A stretch of 64,000 bases of DNA from assembly GCF_004027225.2 (NCBI RefSeq), contig NC_044302.2, positions 35,975,449 to 36,039,448 on the forward strand. Reading direction: 5' to 3'. The stretch's first letter is position 1; each line of letters starts with the position of its first letter. Source of the stretch: Strigops habroptila. Taxonomy: Eukaryota; Chordata; Aves; Psittaciformes; Psittacidae. Made by a program: the position numbers and the translations under genes. Shown here piece by piece: positions 53,001 to 61,906 of the stretch. The notes beneath the pieces are model-generated. The model saw nothing but the letters and a program-made list of their open reading frames with translations, made no database searches and was not told the DNA's origin.

Positions 53001-56000
53001 TATTCCTATCGTTCCTTAAAACACAATTTCAGGCTTGATAGGGATCTTTCTCTCTCTGCAGGATTCACAAGGGATTTAACTTGGAGCAAAAATAAGCTTG
53101 ATTTATAAAAAGTAAAACCAGAAACTTAAAAACTAAAGTTCTTCTAAAGTAGAAAAAGGATCAAAGTAATTGGGGGGGCGGGGGGGGGGGGGCGGGGGGG
53201 AGGGAGGGGGCTTCCTAGAGAATCTTGAAAACTGTCAAGGAGAAAAAATCTATTTATACTAGAATTTTCATGAGTAACCATATTGCTCTTCCTCTTCTGG
53301 CACCCAGAAACAAGAGTCTACCCACTGAAAGACCATACTGCATTTTTAAAGTTTTAAAGCAGACATCTCAAGGGGTACTTTTCATTGCCTTATTTTACAC
53401 ATAACAGAAATGTAGCTTCACATGTTATGATTTAATTTACATGACAATTTCTAGATCAGACTGTCATCTGACGTGATTTCGTAAAAACCCACACAATTGT
53501 AGTCACCAGTGCATTTTTAAAGAATCAGATCAGATCAGGCCTGTGGTACTGCAAACTTTATGCAATATGATGAGTCAATTTAACTTTTGTTAGGAAAGAA
53601 ATCAGTGACTCACTTTTAATATGCAGGATCTTGCTCCTTCTTTGCCCACTCCTAAATTCTATTTTTATGCAAAGTATCCTTTGCTGCACTTACATTTATT
53701 TAATTACATAACCCTGGAGGACAGAGTTTGTGGGATGGGGGAATGGAGGAGCAGAGAGAAGCCATGGGTGTTTGGAGGCTTTTTAAAGAGACTTTTTTAA
53801 AAAGGCATTTCTGCTGTATCTTATTATTAGCCCAGTTCAAATGCCACTGGAATTCAGGGTAATATTCCCATCAGGGAAAAGGTAATGCTTGTCCATGTTT
53901 TCTTCTTTTTTAAGCAAAAGTTTTAGAATTTTCCCATATAGAACAAATAACATATAACACATGAAAATCAGTAAGTGACTAAAAGAGGACAGTATATGGA
54001 CATTGCCATATGCTTGAAAGATCTGACCAGGAAACATTACTAATTCCATCATTTGAAGGCATTATTTTTAAGGTGGAAGAAAGATCATCCCAGCCAGTTA
54101 ACAAAAAATTTTTAATGAACGTGTTGAAACATCTGTACTTGGTATGCAGCAATCAAAGGCACTCAGGAAAAAACAGCATAGCCCTATAGATCCAATTTAT
54201 CAACAAGTTACGGAATTCATATCTGGAAAATAAAACAACTGCCGAAAAATCAGGGGATGGACCAACAAGCTTTTTGATAACACACTGAGGTTTATTTATT
54301 TGAATCTGAAGGAAAAGCATGTCCGAAAACTATTGCCTCAGAATGGACAATTGGAGTAATTCAAATAGCACAGTTAAATTTTACTAAAGAGAGAGAAAAA
54401 AAGCCTAGGACATTCATCTCCAAGGTCTTTCAGCAACAAAGATGACAATTCATAATTCTTTCACCATTATTCACTTCTTTTGTGAAGGATTCAATAACTT
54501 ACTGCAATTAATTCCAAAATGACATAGAACCCAGTACATCTAGGTTTAGGACTTCCTCCATTTACTTTTTAAGACTATTTAAGGCTTGCAAGAGCACTGT
54601 GATTACCCCTACAATTTATAAATGCATATATATATAAATTAAGCAGTACTGAAGGCAATAATATTTTCCAGGTATAGCATTTCTTCCCTAAGGGAATAAA
54701 TTAATTTGTATAGGTAAAGCAAGGATGACCTTACCTGTTAACACCATGGCACTTGTTTCCAATAAAAGGCAACATTTTTAGCATCTTGAACAACTGTAAT
54801 TTGTTACAGACAGTAAGAGTTACCTTATTATTTTCTTATTATTCTCATACACCTGAACCAAAACCACAAAGATCTGTTGTACTTTTACTAATGATTTATA
54901 GGAAATGACAGCTCCAAACACATTCATTGTTCTTTGGTGCCTTACGATCTACTCCTGGCTAGTCATCCTACTGCTTTCAGAGTGTCCAGTGTACTAAAAG
55001 TGAAGCACTGTGAACCAGATCATCTGCACCAGATCATCTGCACACTGAAGATCTCCCCTCGCCATGGAACCAGCTTTGGTGATTGTCTATTCTTTCAAGA
55101 ACACAGTTGTGCTCACCAAACAAGCAGAAAAATACTTAGTTTTGTACGGTGATTTTTGATCACATCTGTGACTAAAGTCAGCAAAGGAGAGAGCAGGAAA
55201 ACATGGCCAGAGGCTGCAAAAGGACGGGCATAACCCTTGCAGCAGTACCTAATTGTTGAGCTGTCTCACTACTTTTTCCTAATCCTGAAAAAGGCAAGAC
55301 ACCAAAAAACTGTGAGGACGAACATAAAATATTCCTCTCCTTTAAAATGCTTTAAAAGCTTGTCCTGCATTCTTGAAAACAAGGTAAAGCTCATACTGCC
55401 ACAGCCTCACCACCATTTTTACCAATAGGAGGAGAGAGACTGGCACAGGGGATGCAGATATCTTGACTATAATATGAGCTTAGAAATAGACAGTCAAACA
55501 AACATGTAGCCACAGCCCATGCTGCCTCTCGAATCAGCAAGAAGACTCACCTGGCAGGGCCTTTGAGATCTCCACTAACAGCTGGTAACTAGTAGAGTGC
55601 TCCACTATAATGCCCACCCACAACACTTAACTGAAAGATTGAAGGCATGTTCCTAATGCCTTCAAAGGAGACAAGTTAGAAGGGTCATTGCTCTACCTAA
55701 CCACAAAATGACTCTGGAACTGCTAGAGCTGACATACTAGTTCAGGAGTGCCCACGCTGCATTTTGCAAACAGCTTACAGCTTGCTCTGCCACGCCAGCA
55801 TGACTACACACCTTCCAAGATCAGAGCTGCTCTGCATACAGCTAGCTCAGTGCCCAGGCAGGGCAAGCTCCAGTCCGCCTGGAAGACCAGCCACACACTT
55901 GAAAGTTCTTCCCACTGCGGGCCAGAAGATCCCTTGTGTGTGAAGTTCATGGATTACTCCAAAGATACTGACACTAGACTTACACCTATTCTGTGGAGTG

Positions 56001-59000
56001 CTGCACCAGTCCACAGATCAAAAACGTTCTGAAAACCTGTGATTGGGGCAGGCTTGAGGTGCTATAATTTATGAGAAGACATATATTGGTTCCAACCAAT
56101 CCAGGCTCAGAAAATGAAGAAAAAGAAAAACCCAGACCTAAAACCACAGCAGGAATCTTGCCAGCCCACATGCCACTCTTCCTAGTCGCACTGAATATTA
56201 ACATAGCATAAGGAGGGACCTTGCCCCACTACAGAGCACTCTGCATGTACATGTAATGCACGTGCATGTACATGTAACAGAAGTATTAGTACTAGCTCTG
56301 AAGCTACTGCTTCCCAACATTATTCTTTGCTGGGTTTGGCACATACCCGGATACTATAAATTGTTAACCCTAATAGGAAAGATTCTGTCTTTATATATTT
56401 ACATAATGCATACCAATCATAGCTTATGTAACAAACAATGTATTATTACTGGTTATACTAGGTCAATCTTTCAGAACATTATAAAAGTCAGGAATCAAAA
56501 GTCATAATGCTGTGACAGTTTGAATAAAGCATGTCAATATTGAAGCAAACATATCTCACCCTCATATTATACCAGTTAAAACTTCATGAAAAACTTATCA
56601 AAACAAATCCAGACCTGACAGTAACACCTTAGTGGCAATGGATTTAAGTTTATGAAGGAATTTTAATCTTAGTTCTCCTTCAAAACTATTCATTACTGAT
56701 GATTTTGCTATCAATCCTTGAACCAATCTTACAATCCTTCTAAGATGGCTCAGGAAGTGGTTAAGAAAAGCCAACAAAACCCCCAACCAACCAAAACAAG
56801 CCCAAACCATTCTATATGATGTATTAACAGTGGTTGCTCACCTCCACCCTCCATTACCACTCTGGCTGAAGTGGATGCAAATGCAAATTACGCAAAATTT
56901 ATAATTCTTAGACCATAATAAAGATCAAAATGCTCTTATTTCCTGGAACTGAAATCTAAGTTAAATTGCACTTTAGAATGGGAAGAACATCCCTTGAAAC
57001 CCTGTTCAATCTTCCCAATAAACCGTCTGAGGAAAAAATCAAATAAAAAATTCCTGCCTAGAACTTGTAATTCAAGACGCAATACGTGTGACAGAGCAAG
57101 AAGGGGTACAGCTGAACCACCCTATTAATATAATTACTTTTCATACTTCTGACACTTACAAAAAGCAGATTAAAAAAATAAAGCATATTTACAAGGTTTC
57201 CTGAGACTATTTAAAAGAACACAAGTTTCAGCTACCAGAATGGTGAGCATTATGTGCTTTGGAATTGCCCTGAAATTCCTCTAGCATGCATCAGTGGTTG
57301 GTGCTGCTCATGAAAACAGTCTTCAGTAACTTCACTTTCTGAATTCAGCTGAACTGGGCCTCTTCATCTGACTAAGCAAGACTACTGAGGAAGGAATGTC
57401 TTGAAAATGTGTAAATCATTCTTAAGTGCACAGTTTGGGGGTTTGCTCTGACTTGAAAGAACCCAAATTTCAAAATCTCTCAAACCAAAAATTTCAGACT
57501 TCCAAATGACCCTTCTCTTATAATATAAAGATAACAAAAGCAAGTGTTTTGCACATTCACCACTTTGCGGCTTGGTGAAAGAGAAAGATGAAAAGTAAGT
57601 AGTACAGAGGCTTTGCATAAACTTTGCGAAGGAGTGAAATCATTCACTTGCATGTTCAGACACGGTGCAAGCAAAGTAAATGGCACTGTTACAAAAAACA
57701 GTATGGGGTTGCGAGGAAGAGCACAGAACTACTTGGTACCTACAGGCAAAAAAGCTCCACATTCTCTCCTGCATATTATTACATTTACGTTCCCAACCTA
57801 GACAATCTATCAAAGCACATTTTTCTCTTACTTTGTTTCATGTCCTTGGTTGAGAGAGAAGTCTAGGAAGCAATCCTTGTTCCTCACATGGGGAAAGCAC
57901 GGGAGGTGTGCTGTGCACCCCTCTGATTACAATTACCCATGTCTACATCAAGCATCCACTGTGACTATGCTTCATTTTGCTGAGGGGCAGCAGGGACTTT
58001 GGCAGCCACCTGTATTGCTGGATCATTTCCTGCTACTAGGAACTGAGGCACCAGATGGATCTCTCTGTTTTCTTAAAGGAAACTGCACAGAAATACGCTT
58101 TTCTCATCTTCAAAAATTCTTTGCAATTGTTTGTTGTGCTCGGGGAATCCTTCTGTGCAGTTCTCACAGAGGAAGAGCTCCTAATTTCGTGCTGATACTT
58201 AAGAGATTTCATGAAAAGCCTAACATTTTTGTAGAACTGAATTCACAGCATGGGACTACTCCAGGGACAGTGAAATACCAATTCAATGATTAACACCACT
58301 GAAAAAGAGTTTCTGCCAGCTGGTCCAGGTTATTAGTCTCACATGTTGGGATAATTCACAGATGGCCACATATCAAGGGCAGTATTTTGTTTCTGAGAGG
58401 GGAATAGCAATAGCTTTAGGGGGGAAACATATAATATAAGCAAAGTAGTGAAAGATAAAACATATAATACAGGCAAAGTAGTGAAAGATGGTCATGCTTG
58501 CACACAACAGCAACAGGTACACATGAAAAATAGGAAGTTAAATATACAGGATATGTTCTTATGGAAGAGATATGAAGTACAAGAGATTACACTGCAAAAC
58601 AGGAAAGGTGAAGTACCTTACTTGATTAGCAGACAGTAGGCATAAGTATCTTCTGCTTAGTAAATCATCAAGTTTATGAAAAGCTAAACAATGTAAACAA
58701 CAAACTCAGCTGACATAAACATGTCTGGCACAGGCACCCCGCAGTGTATTTTTTAGGCAGCTTAAGGACACGGACCTGTACATTCAGCCTGCCATGTCTG
58801 CCATCTGTCAAGGAGATCAGGATGTCCAATTCCATCCCTTTAGTGGGAAGCACACATTAAAATTCTTTCAGTAGGTTGAAAAAAAATAAAAAATCTCATC
58901 CAAATTTAAGCAACAACAAAGAAGTCACCGTAAGTCACCCCACCACACACAGGGGAAGAGCAACACTTCATCAGTAATAAAAGCACAGACGGCTTTCTCT

Positions 59001-61821
59001 TGATGAGCAGGTATATCCATGAAAGGTGCCTGTCAGTGTGAATAAAAGTAGGTAGTGTATGGAAACATAAACAAAAATTAGCCTGCACAGCATTTTCACT
59101 ACAATATGGAAAACGTGATTCACACAAAGCACTCGACATACTTGGAAATAATCTGCTCTTCTTATTACAAGATGTTAACTCCTCTGCTATATGCCATGAA
59201 ACTATGTGTAAGGCACGGTAAAGTCTCCATTACTTATCTTCATGAAACTTTGTTAGCATTCTTTCCAACTAACTGGAAACACCTAATATGTTCCAGACTT
59301 GGTATACCACATGTGAAACAAGGCAAGTATTAATTACCTGTGCCATAAAGTGATATTCTAGGAGGCAGGATGAAATAAAACTGGCACATTTACTCTCTAC
59401 ACTGCAACCTCTTGTCCAAATGGAAGGACTAAGTGATAGCATTTATTAAAAAAAAAAAAAAAATCATAAAAGAACAACAGAGGAATGAAAGAAATCTGTG
59501 AATTAAGTTTTCAAGGAGTATTTGAACATACAGTCGTGTAAATACGCTGATGAGCTTTTCCTCCTCTGGGTGCAGAACAGCATAAATTGTTATGACAGCT
59601 TTAATCTAGGCATTAAGGCTAGTGTTTACTTCTGCCAATACATAATTTTGTTCAAAGTGACACCACTTTGTTTAGAAAAAGGGGAGAGGAAGATTTTTCT
59701 GGGCCATTTTGGCCTTTCCTGATCTTGTTAGGATATGAAGCACTGTAGAAACTTTTCAAATGAGTATTAGTTGCAAAGGAGATTTCGATGACAGTACACA
59801 CCCTTGTGTTTACTGTTCTCTTGAACAATTTCCTAAAAGTACCTGCTGAGACTTGAAATTAACAAGTGCTGTCAAAGCATATGCCTTATGATCACAATAG
59901 TAAGCGTTCAACAGCCATCAACATTCACAGTCTCAACTTAAGTACGTTTTTCAAAGCTTCTGTTCAGGATGTGAAACCTTTGCAATTCCACATGGTTCAA
60001 ACAAAAACTACACATACATAGCATCAAACAGAAACTGCAGCATCACTTCAATGCAATTGATTCTAAGTCAAACTCATATTTGTCTATACATGAACAGGCA
60101 TTCACCCTTCACATGAAACATTGAGAAAAGTTTTCCCAACCTTCACCCAGCCTTCAAACTACTCTCCAATTTCAACAAATACACCATAATGAATAAAATT
60201 CCCAGAGATTACCATACCAAACAGAAACAAACCACTTGGGAATAACAAAAGCAAAACTTGCCAATACATCTGCAGAGGCACAAGAAATGTTGTTGAAGAC
60301 AGAAGCAAGACAACCAGTTAAAAGTATCCTTATATTTCCCAGAACATACTGAATGTACCAAATGGCCTCATGGAAAAATCATGGGTGAGACCAATAACTA
60401 CTACACAGATGAATGAAGATACATAGATAATCAGTAGAGGGGAATGCTTTTGAAGAAGTTAGTACTTCTTCAATTTTCAAACCCAATATCCCAAAGAGAC
60501 TTACAAAGTATTTTCAAAAAATAACTCAGCAAACTAAATTTATAACTCAACCACACACCACAAAGGCTGACTGCGACTCTTTCTTCTATGATACTTACCA
60601 TTTTCCCTACATCCTCCACACCTTCCCTCTCCTTCCCCTACCCCACATGCTTTGTAGGTCATAAATATCTTTCTCGTTTTTTCCACTGACTCTATCTTAA
60701 AACCTCTTCTCCTGCTATCAAACTGTTATCCTTGCTCCGCTGGAACCAACACTGTTTTCTCTCAAATGGTCTAACAGCACAATGAAGTTAAACTCTTGAC
60801 AAATGAGTTTCAAGCTACATTATGTGGCTGCTTTTGTTTCCAAGCTACAAAACTACTTGTGCCTAACAGCTTTTTAAGTTTTCCTCCATTCATATTTTTG
60901 TTAAGATAAGCATTCTCTACAGATGTAGCCTAGTTTAAAAGCACTATTTAAGATCATAAACAAGATACTGCAGAAGCAGTCTACTACAGAAGTAGTATTT
61001 ACAGAGCAAAATATAAAACTATAATGGTTTGTTATAAAATTCCTACTTCCTACTGTTCTGCTGAAGTTCTCTACGCTCGCTACATAACATGAACAGAAAA
61101 TCTTTCTTCCTCCCCTTTCTGCAAGCACCATCAGGAACATAGACTTGAGGATAAGGTAATATTCTTGCAGTAACTATCAATAAAATTAATTTCACTTTGA
61201 TAGTTTCTTACATTTTAGTAAAATACATTAGGCTTTGATGAACAAACAAAAATTTCCACTTCATCAGACCTGGGATTAACTGTATTTTTCTTTCAGGCTT
61301 AAATAAAACTTACATCTTTTCCAAGAACTCTAAGCTCAAACTGTGTTTCCTTGAAGTGAACTTTTGTAATTCTAGGCCTGTAAGAAGACAGACAGAACTT
61401 TGTGAGTTTTTAATTTAATGCATAATAAAGTTATATATATTTACAAACAAAGACAAAAAGGAATTCACAGGTAGAATATTTTTTTTTTCAGGTATGCACC
61501 AGATATCAACAGAAAATTAGCAGTATTCAAACATTTTAACACAAGTATGGTAAAGGTGAACTATTTTTTTTCAATACTTGGATTATCGAATAAACAAAAA
61601 ATCGTATAATCCAGACAAAGATTTCAAATTCCAAGCACACTTATTTTCTATTGATACAATTAACCTTTCAAATTGATACCACAAATCATACATTTCCATA
61701 CAACATCGTTATTGTTTTTAAATTATACATACCAGAAATATTTTCCTACTTGTTTTTTATTCTTGTAGACAACAACTCCTATGGGTGTTAATCCTAAAAA
61801 GTATTCAGATTTGTTTTCACC
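10917..61821 (-). CDS. EPB41L4A: EPB41L4A, C-terminal two thirds (16 exons, 5' end outside window)
   Basis: Band 4.1-like protein 4A, a FERM-domain protein of the membrane-cytoskeleton interface. Sixteen minus-strand blocks with AG acceptors and GT donors join in a single frame into 1401 bases (466 residues plus TGA), starting in phase 0 at 61821 and stopping at 10917. Order of parts: FERM C-lobe (residues about 1-82 of this piece, [14 protein letters not shown] to CKHLWKC and HHMFFR), FERM-adjacent segment (about 83-115, [11 protein letters not shown]), low-complexity linker, Arg/Ser-rich tail (about 200-400, [33 protein letters not shown]), C-terminus ending KVET. Identification rests on recalled similarity to the mammalian 4.1-like 4A protein across every exon, including [17 protein letters not shown] and [16 protein letters not shown]. 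The mammalian protein is about 686 residues, so roughly 210 N-terminal residues (FERM F1/F2 lobes) lie past 64000. No frameshift or internal stop was seen, so the gene appears intact. Confidence 0.96.
11046..12484 (-). other. EPB41L4A: EPB41L4A intron between exon o and terminal exon
   Basis: 1439 bases. No repeat family or exon recognised. The plus-strand open frames here are short and unsupported. Confidence 0.8.
12485..12566 (-). CDS. EPB41L4A: EPB41L4A exon o: proline-rich tail
   Basis: 82 bases, phase 2 in, phase 0 out. Reads [19 protein letters not shown] then PSIQLTQQ. Acceptor AATTCCAG, donor CAACAG|GTTAGC. Confidence 0.94.
12567..13439 (-). other. EPB41L4A: EPB41L4A intron n/o
   Basis: 873 bases with no recognised element. 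Begins with a strong GTACGT donor (13439-13434 read on the minus strand). Confidence 0.8.
13440..13550 (-). CDS. EPB41L4A: EPB41L4A exon n: tail, [10 protein letters not shown] block
   Basis: 111 bases, symmetric phase 2-2. Reads [20 protein letters not shown], then [16 protein letters not shown]. Two GT sites compete at the end: GAA|GTGAAG and GAAGTGAA|GTACGT. The second is chosen because it gives the phase 2 end needed to read [13 protein letters not shown] into the next exon; the first would produce an early stop. Acceptor CTCTTAG. Confidence 0.94.
13551..14439 (-). other. EPB41L4A: EPB41L4A intron m/n
   Basis: 889 bases; only a short G run followed by A run near 14379-14398 stands out. 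Confidence 0.8.
14440..14508 (-). CDS. EPB41L4A: EPB41L4A exon m: tail
   Basis: 69 bases, symmetric phase 2-2. Reads [19 protein letters not shown] then TKIE. Acceptor TTTCTAG, donor ATAGA|GTGAGT. Confidence 0.95.
14509..15141 (-). other. EPB41L4A: EPB41L4A intron l/m
   Basis: 633 bases, AT-rich, nothing recognised. Confidence 0.8.
15142..15189 (-). CDS. EPB41L4A: EPB41L4A exon l: short tail exon
   Basis: 48 bases, symmetric phase 2-2. Reads [17 protein letters not shown] with the junction codons. Acceptor TTTATAG, donor ATTCA|GTAAGT. Confidence 0.94.
16529..17384 (-). mobile_element. CR1 LINE, 3' portion, sense to EPB41L4A
   Basis: Plus strand begins with the ATCATAGAATCGTAGAATC tail repeat of CR1 and continues through the 3' UTR into the reverse-transcriptase C-terminus, read on the minus strand as [40 protein letters not shown] and ending [10 protein letters not shown] second frame (17106-17318) carries [15 protein letters not shown], so at least one frameshift is present. 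The 5' truncation is near 17384. A small deletion at HLETVQFWC distinguishes it from the copy at 33642. Confidence 0.95.
18877..19008 (-). other. Exon-like open segment, possible cassette exon of EPB41L4A
   Basis: On the minus strand 132 bases read without stop as [45 protein letters not shown]. If entered at GGAG|A (19009/19008) and left at CT|GTGAGT (18877/18876), it would be a phase 2-2 insert fitting exactly between exon k and exon l. Against this, the sequence before the proposed acceptor is A-rich, not pyrimidine-rich, and I know no matching segment in the mammalian protein. It may be chance or a non-exonic conserved element. Confidence 0.2.
21533..21652 (-). CDS. EPB41L4A: EPB41L4A exon k: tail, QWEAVLRRQ block
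   Basis: 120 bases, symmetric phase 2-2. Reads [41 protein letters not shown]. This is the most recognisable tail block of the mammalian protein. Acceptor CTTTGTAG, donor CGATC|GTATGT. Confidence 0.96.
21653..25392 (-). other. EPB41L4A: EPB41L4A intron j/k
   Basis: 3.7 kb, AT-rich, with no clear repeat or exon recognised. A short CTG/CAG run occurs near 23088-23102. Confidence 0.8.
25393..25470 (-). CDS. EPB41L4A: EPB41L4A exon j: Arg/Ser-rich tail
   Basis: 78 bases, symmetric phase 2-2. Reads [20 protein letters not shown] then HRKKRN. Alternating Arg-Ser followed by an acidic-serine stretch and a basic cluster. Acceptor TCTCCAG, donor AACAG|GTAACC. Confidence 0.95.
27658..27717. repeat. 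Imperfect tandem repeat, period 34
   Basis: 'GTTCTTTCACACTTC' occurs twice 34 bases apart, with GAC flanks at 27658 and 27692. The second copy is partial. Confidence 0.75.
28766..28886 (+). other. Plus-strand exon-like segment antisense to EPB41L4A
   Basis: Preceded by a strong polypyrimidine tract and acceptor (TTCCCTTTTTTCCAG at 28751-28765) and followed by AAAAG|GTGAAG (28886/28887). The 121 bases are open on the plus strand ([31 protein letters not shown]). No known protein recognised. It could be an exon of an antisense RNA or chance. Confidence 0.2.
29372..29397. repeat. GGAA-rich microsatellite
   Basis: GAGGGAAGGAAGGAAGGGAG-type purine tract close to the donor side of exon i (about 95 bases upstream of its acceptor in gene direction: there it reads as TTCC-rich pyrimidine before 29513 only at a distance, so it lies downstream of the exon in gene sense). 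Confidence 0.7.
29466..29513 (-). CDS. EPB41L4A: EPB41L4A exon i: short tail exon
   Basis: 48 bases, symmetric phase 2-2, 16 residues: [15 protein letters not shown](R). Acceptor TGTCACAG, donor AGAAG|GTAAAT. Too short to be found as an open frame on its own; placed by phase and similarity. Confidence 0.93.
29514..31099 (-). other. EPB41L4A: EPB41L4A intron h/i
   Basis: 1.6 kb; contains an A-rich tract at 29586-29634. A 'GGTTCGAA' at 30573 resembles part of a tRNA B box, but no cloverleaf surrounds it. Confidence 0.8.
29586..29634. repeat. A-rich low-complexity tract
   Basis: Runs of 13 and about 19 A separated by CAAACAAACAAC. On the gene-sense strand this is a long U/GUUU tract about 75-120 bases before the acceptor of exon i. 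Confidence 0.85.
31100..31213 (-). CDS. EPB41L4A: EPB41L4A exon h: start of Arg/Ser-rich tail
   Basis: 114 bases, symmetric phase 2-2. Reads [19 protein letters not shown] then [19 protein letters not shown]. Contains SP sites and clustered Arg. Acceptor AACCCTAG, donor GGAG|GTAAGA. Confidence 0.95.
32870..33540 (-). mobile_element. Degenerate ancient CR1/L3-type LINE sequence
   Basis: Plus strand keeps traces of the CR1 layout: 'ctcttttccagactgaaggaag', 'cattgcaacccttttcctgag', 'gtctttgacaaatattctaaat' and 'ccactgaccacttcc', in the same order as the well-preserved copies. Heavily mutated, no usable frame; borders approximate. Confidence 0.5.
33642..34434 (-). mobile_element. CR1 LINE, 3' portion, sense to EPB41L4A, ends 10 bases from a splice donor
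   Basis: Tail AGAATCATAGAATCATAG at the plus-strand left end. Minus strand reads [40 protein letters not shown] and the C-terminal LDGVLGDMV in more than one frame. Homology to the other copies stops after 'gaacttcatg' at about 34434; exon g begins at 34446. This copy is close in sequence to the one at 16529-17384, so both probably belong to the same subfamily. Confidence 0.95.
34446..34529 (-). CDS. EPB41L4A: EPB41L4A exon g: linker, next to a CR1 insertion
   Basis: 84 bases, symmetric phase 2-2. Reads [17 protein letters not shown] then [12 protein letters not shown]. Acceptor CTATTTAG, donor CAGAG|GTAAGG. The 5' breakpoint of a sense-oriented CR1 copy lies at about 34434, only some 10 bases beyond the exon edge, leaving the donor hexamer itself intact. 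Confidence 0.94.
35090..35400 (-). mobile_element. Possible ancient CR1/L3 fragment
   Basis: Segments such as 'ctagctctgtgcttacagaaag' and 'aatctctcccagtataggagg' followed by 'taattatccttattatccc' follow the CR1 3' region order but are very diverged. Confidence 0.35.
37318..37618 (-). mobile_element. CR1 LINE 3' fragment (older subfamily)
   Basis: Plus strand starts CAAATCACAGAACGTTGGGG and continues 'ttggcagggacctctggaa', 'cagatgcttgttgaa', 'gggcaacctgtgctcag', 'tcactgggcaccaagagcc', matching a CR1 3' region different from the copies at 16.5 and 33.6 kb. About 300 bases, 5'-truncated. Confidence 0.85.
38751..38832 (-). CDS. EPB41L4A: EPB41L4A exon f: linker
   Basis: 82 bases, phase 1 in, phase 2 out. 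Reads [19 protein letters not shown] then IIAPSPVK. The first part seems a few residues shorter than the mammalian protein as I remember it, while NGENEG and KIIAPSPVK match well. Strong acceptor (eight T then CCAG), donor AAAAG|GTATGT. Confidence 0.93.
38833..46942 (-). other. EPB41L4A: EPB41L4A intron e/f
   Basis: 8.1 kb of AT-rich sequence. The only clear repeat is an (AAAAT)n microsatellite at 45864-45906. No exon or transposon recognised. Confidence 0.8.
45864..45906. repeat. (AAAAT)n microsatellite
   Basis: About eight AAAAT units with one extra A; likely length-variable between individuals. Confidence 0.9.
46943..47055 (-). CDS. EPB41L4A: EPB41L4A exon e: linker after FERM-adjacent segment
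   Basis: 113 bases, phase 2 in, phase 1 out. Reads [20 protein letters not shown] then [14 protein letters not shown]. The acceptor is TTTTCAAG, less canonical than its neighbours (AAG rather than CAG/TAG), but it is fixed by phase and protein similarity. Donor ACAG|GTAAAT. Confidence 0.95.
47056..50184 (-). other. EPB41L4A: EPB41L4A intron d/e
   Basis: 3.1 kb, AT-rich, A runs at 47132-47144 and 48060-48072, no other element recognised. Confidence 0.8.
50185..50262 (-). CDS. EPB41L4A: EPB41L4A exon d: FERM-adjacent segment
   Basis: 78 bases, symmetric phase 2-2. Reads [19 protein letters not shown] then IGYKHRY. The basic/serine stretch [11 protein letters not shown] matches the FERM-adjacent region of 4.1 proteins, which in the family is a phosphorylation-regulated segment. 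Acceptor CTACATAG, donor TACAG|GTAAAT. Confidence 0.95.
50263..51248 (-). other. EPB41L4A: EPB41L4A intron c/d
   Basis: Just under 1 kb, nothing recognised. Confidence 0.8.
51249..51340 (-). CDS. EPB41L4A: EPB41L4A exon c: FERM C-lobe end
   Basis: 92 bases, phase 0 in, phase 2 out. Reads [23 protein letters not shown] and MFFR: last strand plus the closing helix that ends in the 4.1-family VEHHxFFR signature. The Thr usual before FFR is Met here. Acceptor TTTTCAG, donor TTCAG|GTGAGT. Confidence 0.96.
52767..52838. repeat. A/C-rich low-complexity tract
   Basis: Alternating A and C runs (AAAAAAACCCCCCAAAAAA and similar). On the gene-sense strand it becomes G/T runs. Confidence 0.8.
53172..53210. 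repeat. G-homopolymer-rich tract, potential G-quadruplex
   Basis: Nearly pure G over about 39 bases on the plus strand, broken only by single C or A. The plus strand is the template of EPB41L4A, so the transcript carries C runs. Confidence 0.9.
55015..55042. repeat. 14-base perfect tandem duplication
   Basis: CCAGATCATCTGCA at 55015-55028 is repeated exactly at 55029-55042. Confidence 0.9.
56243..56277. repeat. Period-21 repeat with internal palindrome
   Basis: GCATGTACATGTAA at 56243-56256 and 56264-56277, each containing the palindrome ACATGTACATGT-like core (ATGTACAT), joined by TGCACGT. Confidence 0.85.
58427..58489. repeat. 33-base tandem duplication
   Basis: Unit beginning ACATATAATA and containing GCAAAGTAGTGAAAGAT at 58427-58459, repeated from 58460 with two base changes. 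Confidence 0.85.
61314..61377 (-). CDS. EPB41L4A: EPB41L4A exon b: FERM C-lobe
   Basis: 64 bases, phase 2 in, phase 0 out. Reads (W)[21 protein letters not shown], the conserved W-P-R-I-x-K strand of 4.1-family C-lobes. Acceptor TCTTACAG, donor GAT|GTAAGT. Confidence 0.96.
61378..61732 (-). other. EPB41L4A: EPB41L4A intron a/b
   Basis: 355 bases, nothing recognised besides AT-rich runs. Confidence 0.85.
61733..61821 (-). CDS. EPB41L4A: EPB41L4A exon a: FERM C-lobe start
   Basis: 89 bases, phase 0 in, phase 2 out. Reads [15 protein letters not shown], then [15 protein letters not shown] across the junction: the first beta strands of the PH-like FERM C-lobe. Acceptor TTTTCTAG before 61821, donor CTG|GTATGT after 61733. 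A CR1 copy begins about 85 bases upstream in the intron. Confidence 0.96.
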
Positions 61822-61906
61822 CTAGAAAATAAAAATGTATGTCACTCATACTGTTGCATGTTGTATCACTGAAGCAGTGAGGTCTAGTGAGAAGTCAGCC
61901 AGACCA

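Larger units (their letters stand above)
51341..61313 (-). other. EPB41L4A: EPB41L4A intron b/c, the longest in the window
   Basis: 10 kb. Contains an A/C-rich tract (52767-52838), a long G run (53172-53210), short tandem repeats at 55015-55042, 56243-56277 and 58427-58489, and an A run at 59448-59462. A 147-codon plus-strand open frame at 57850-58293 shows no recognisable protein family. Confidence 0.8.

Noticed and set aside
57850-58293. 147-codon plus-strand open frame in the longest EPB41L4A intron
   Set aside because: No family recognised, no splice or promoter context, and sequence composition like the surrounding intron. Kept only as a remark.
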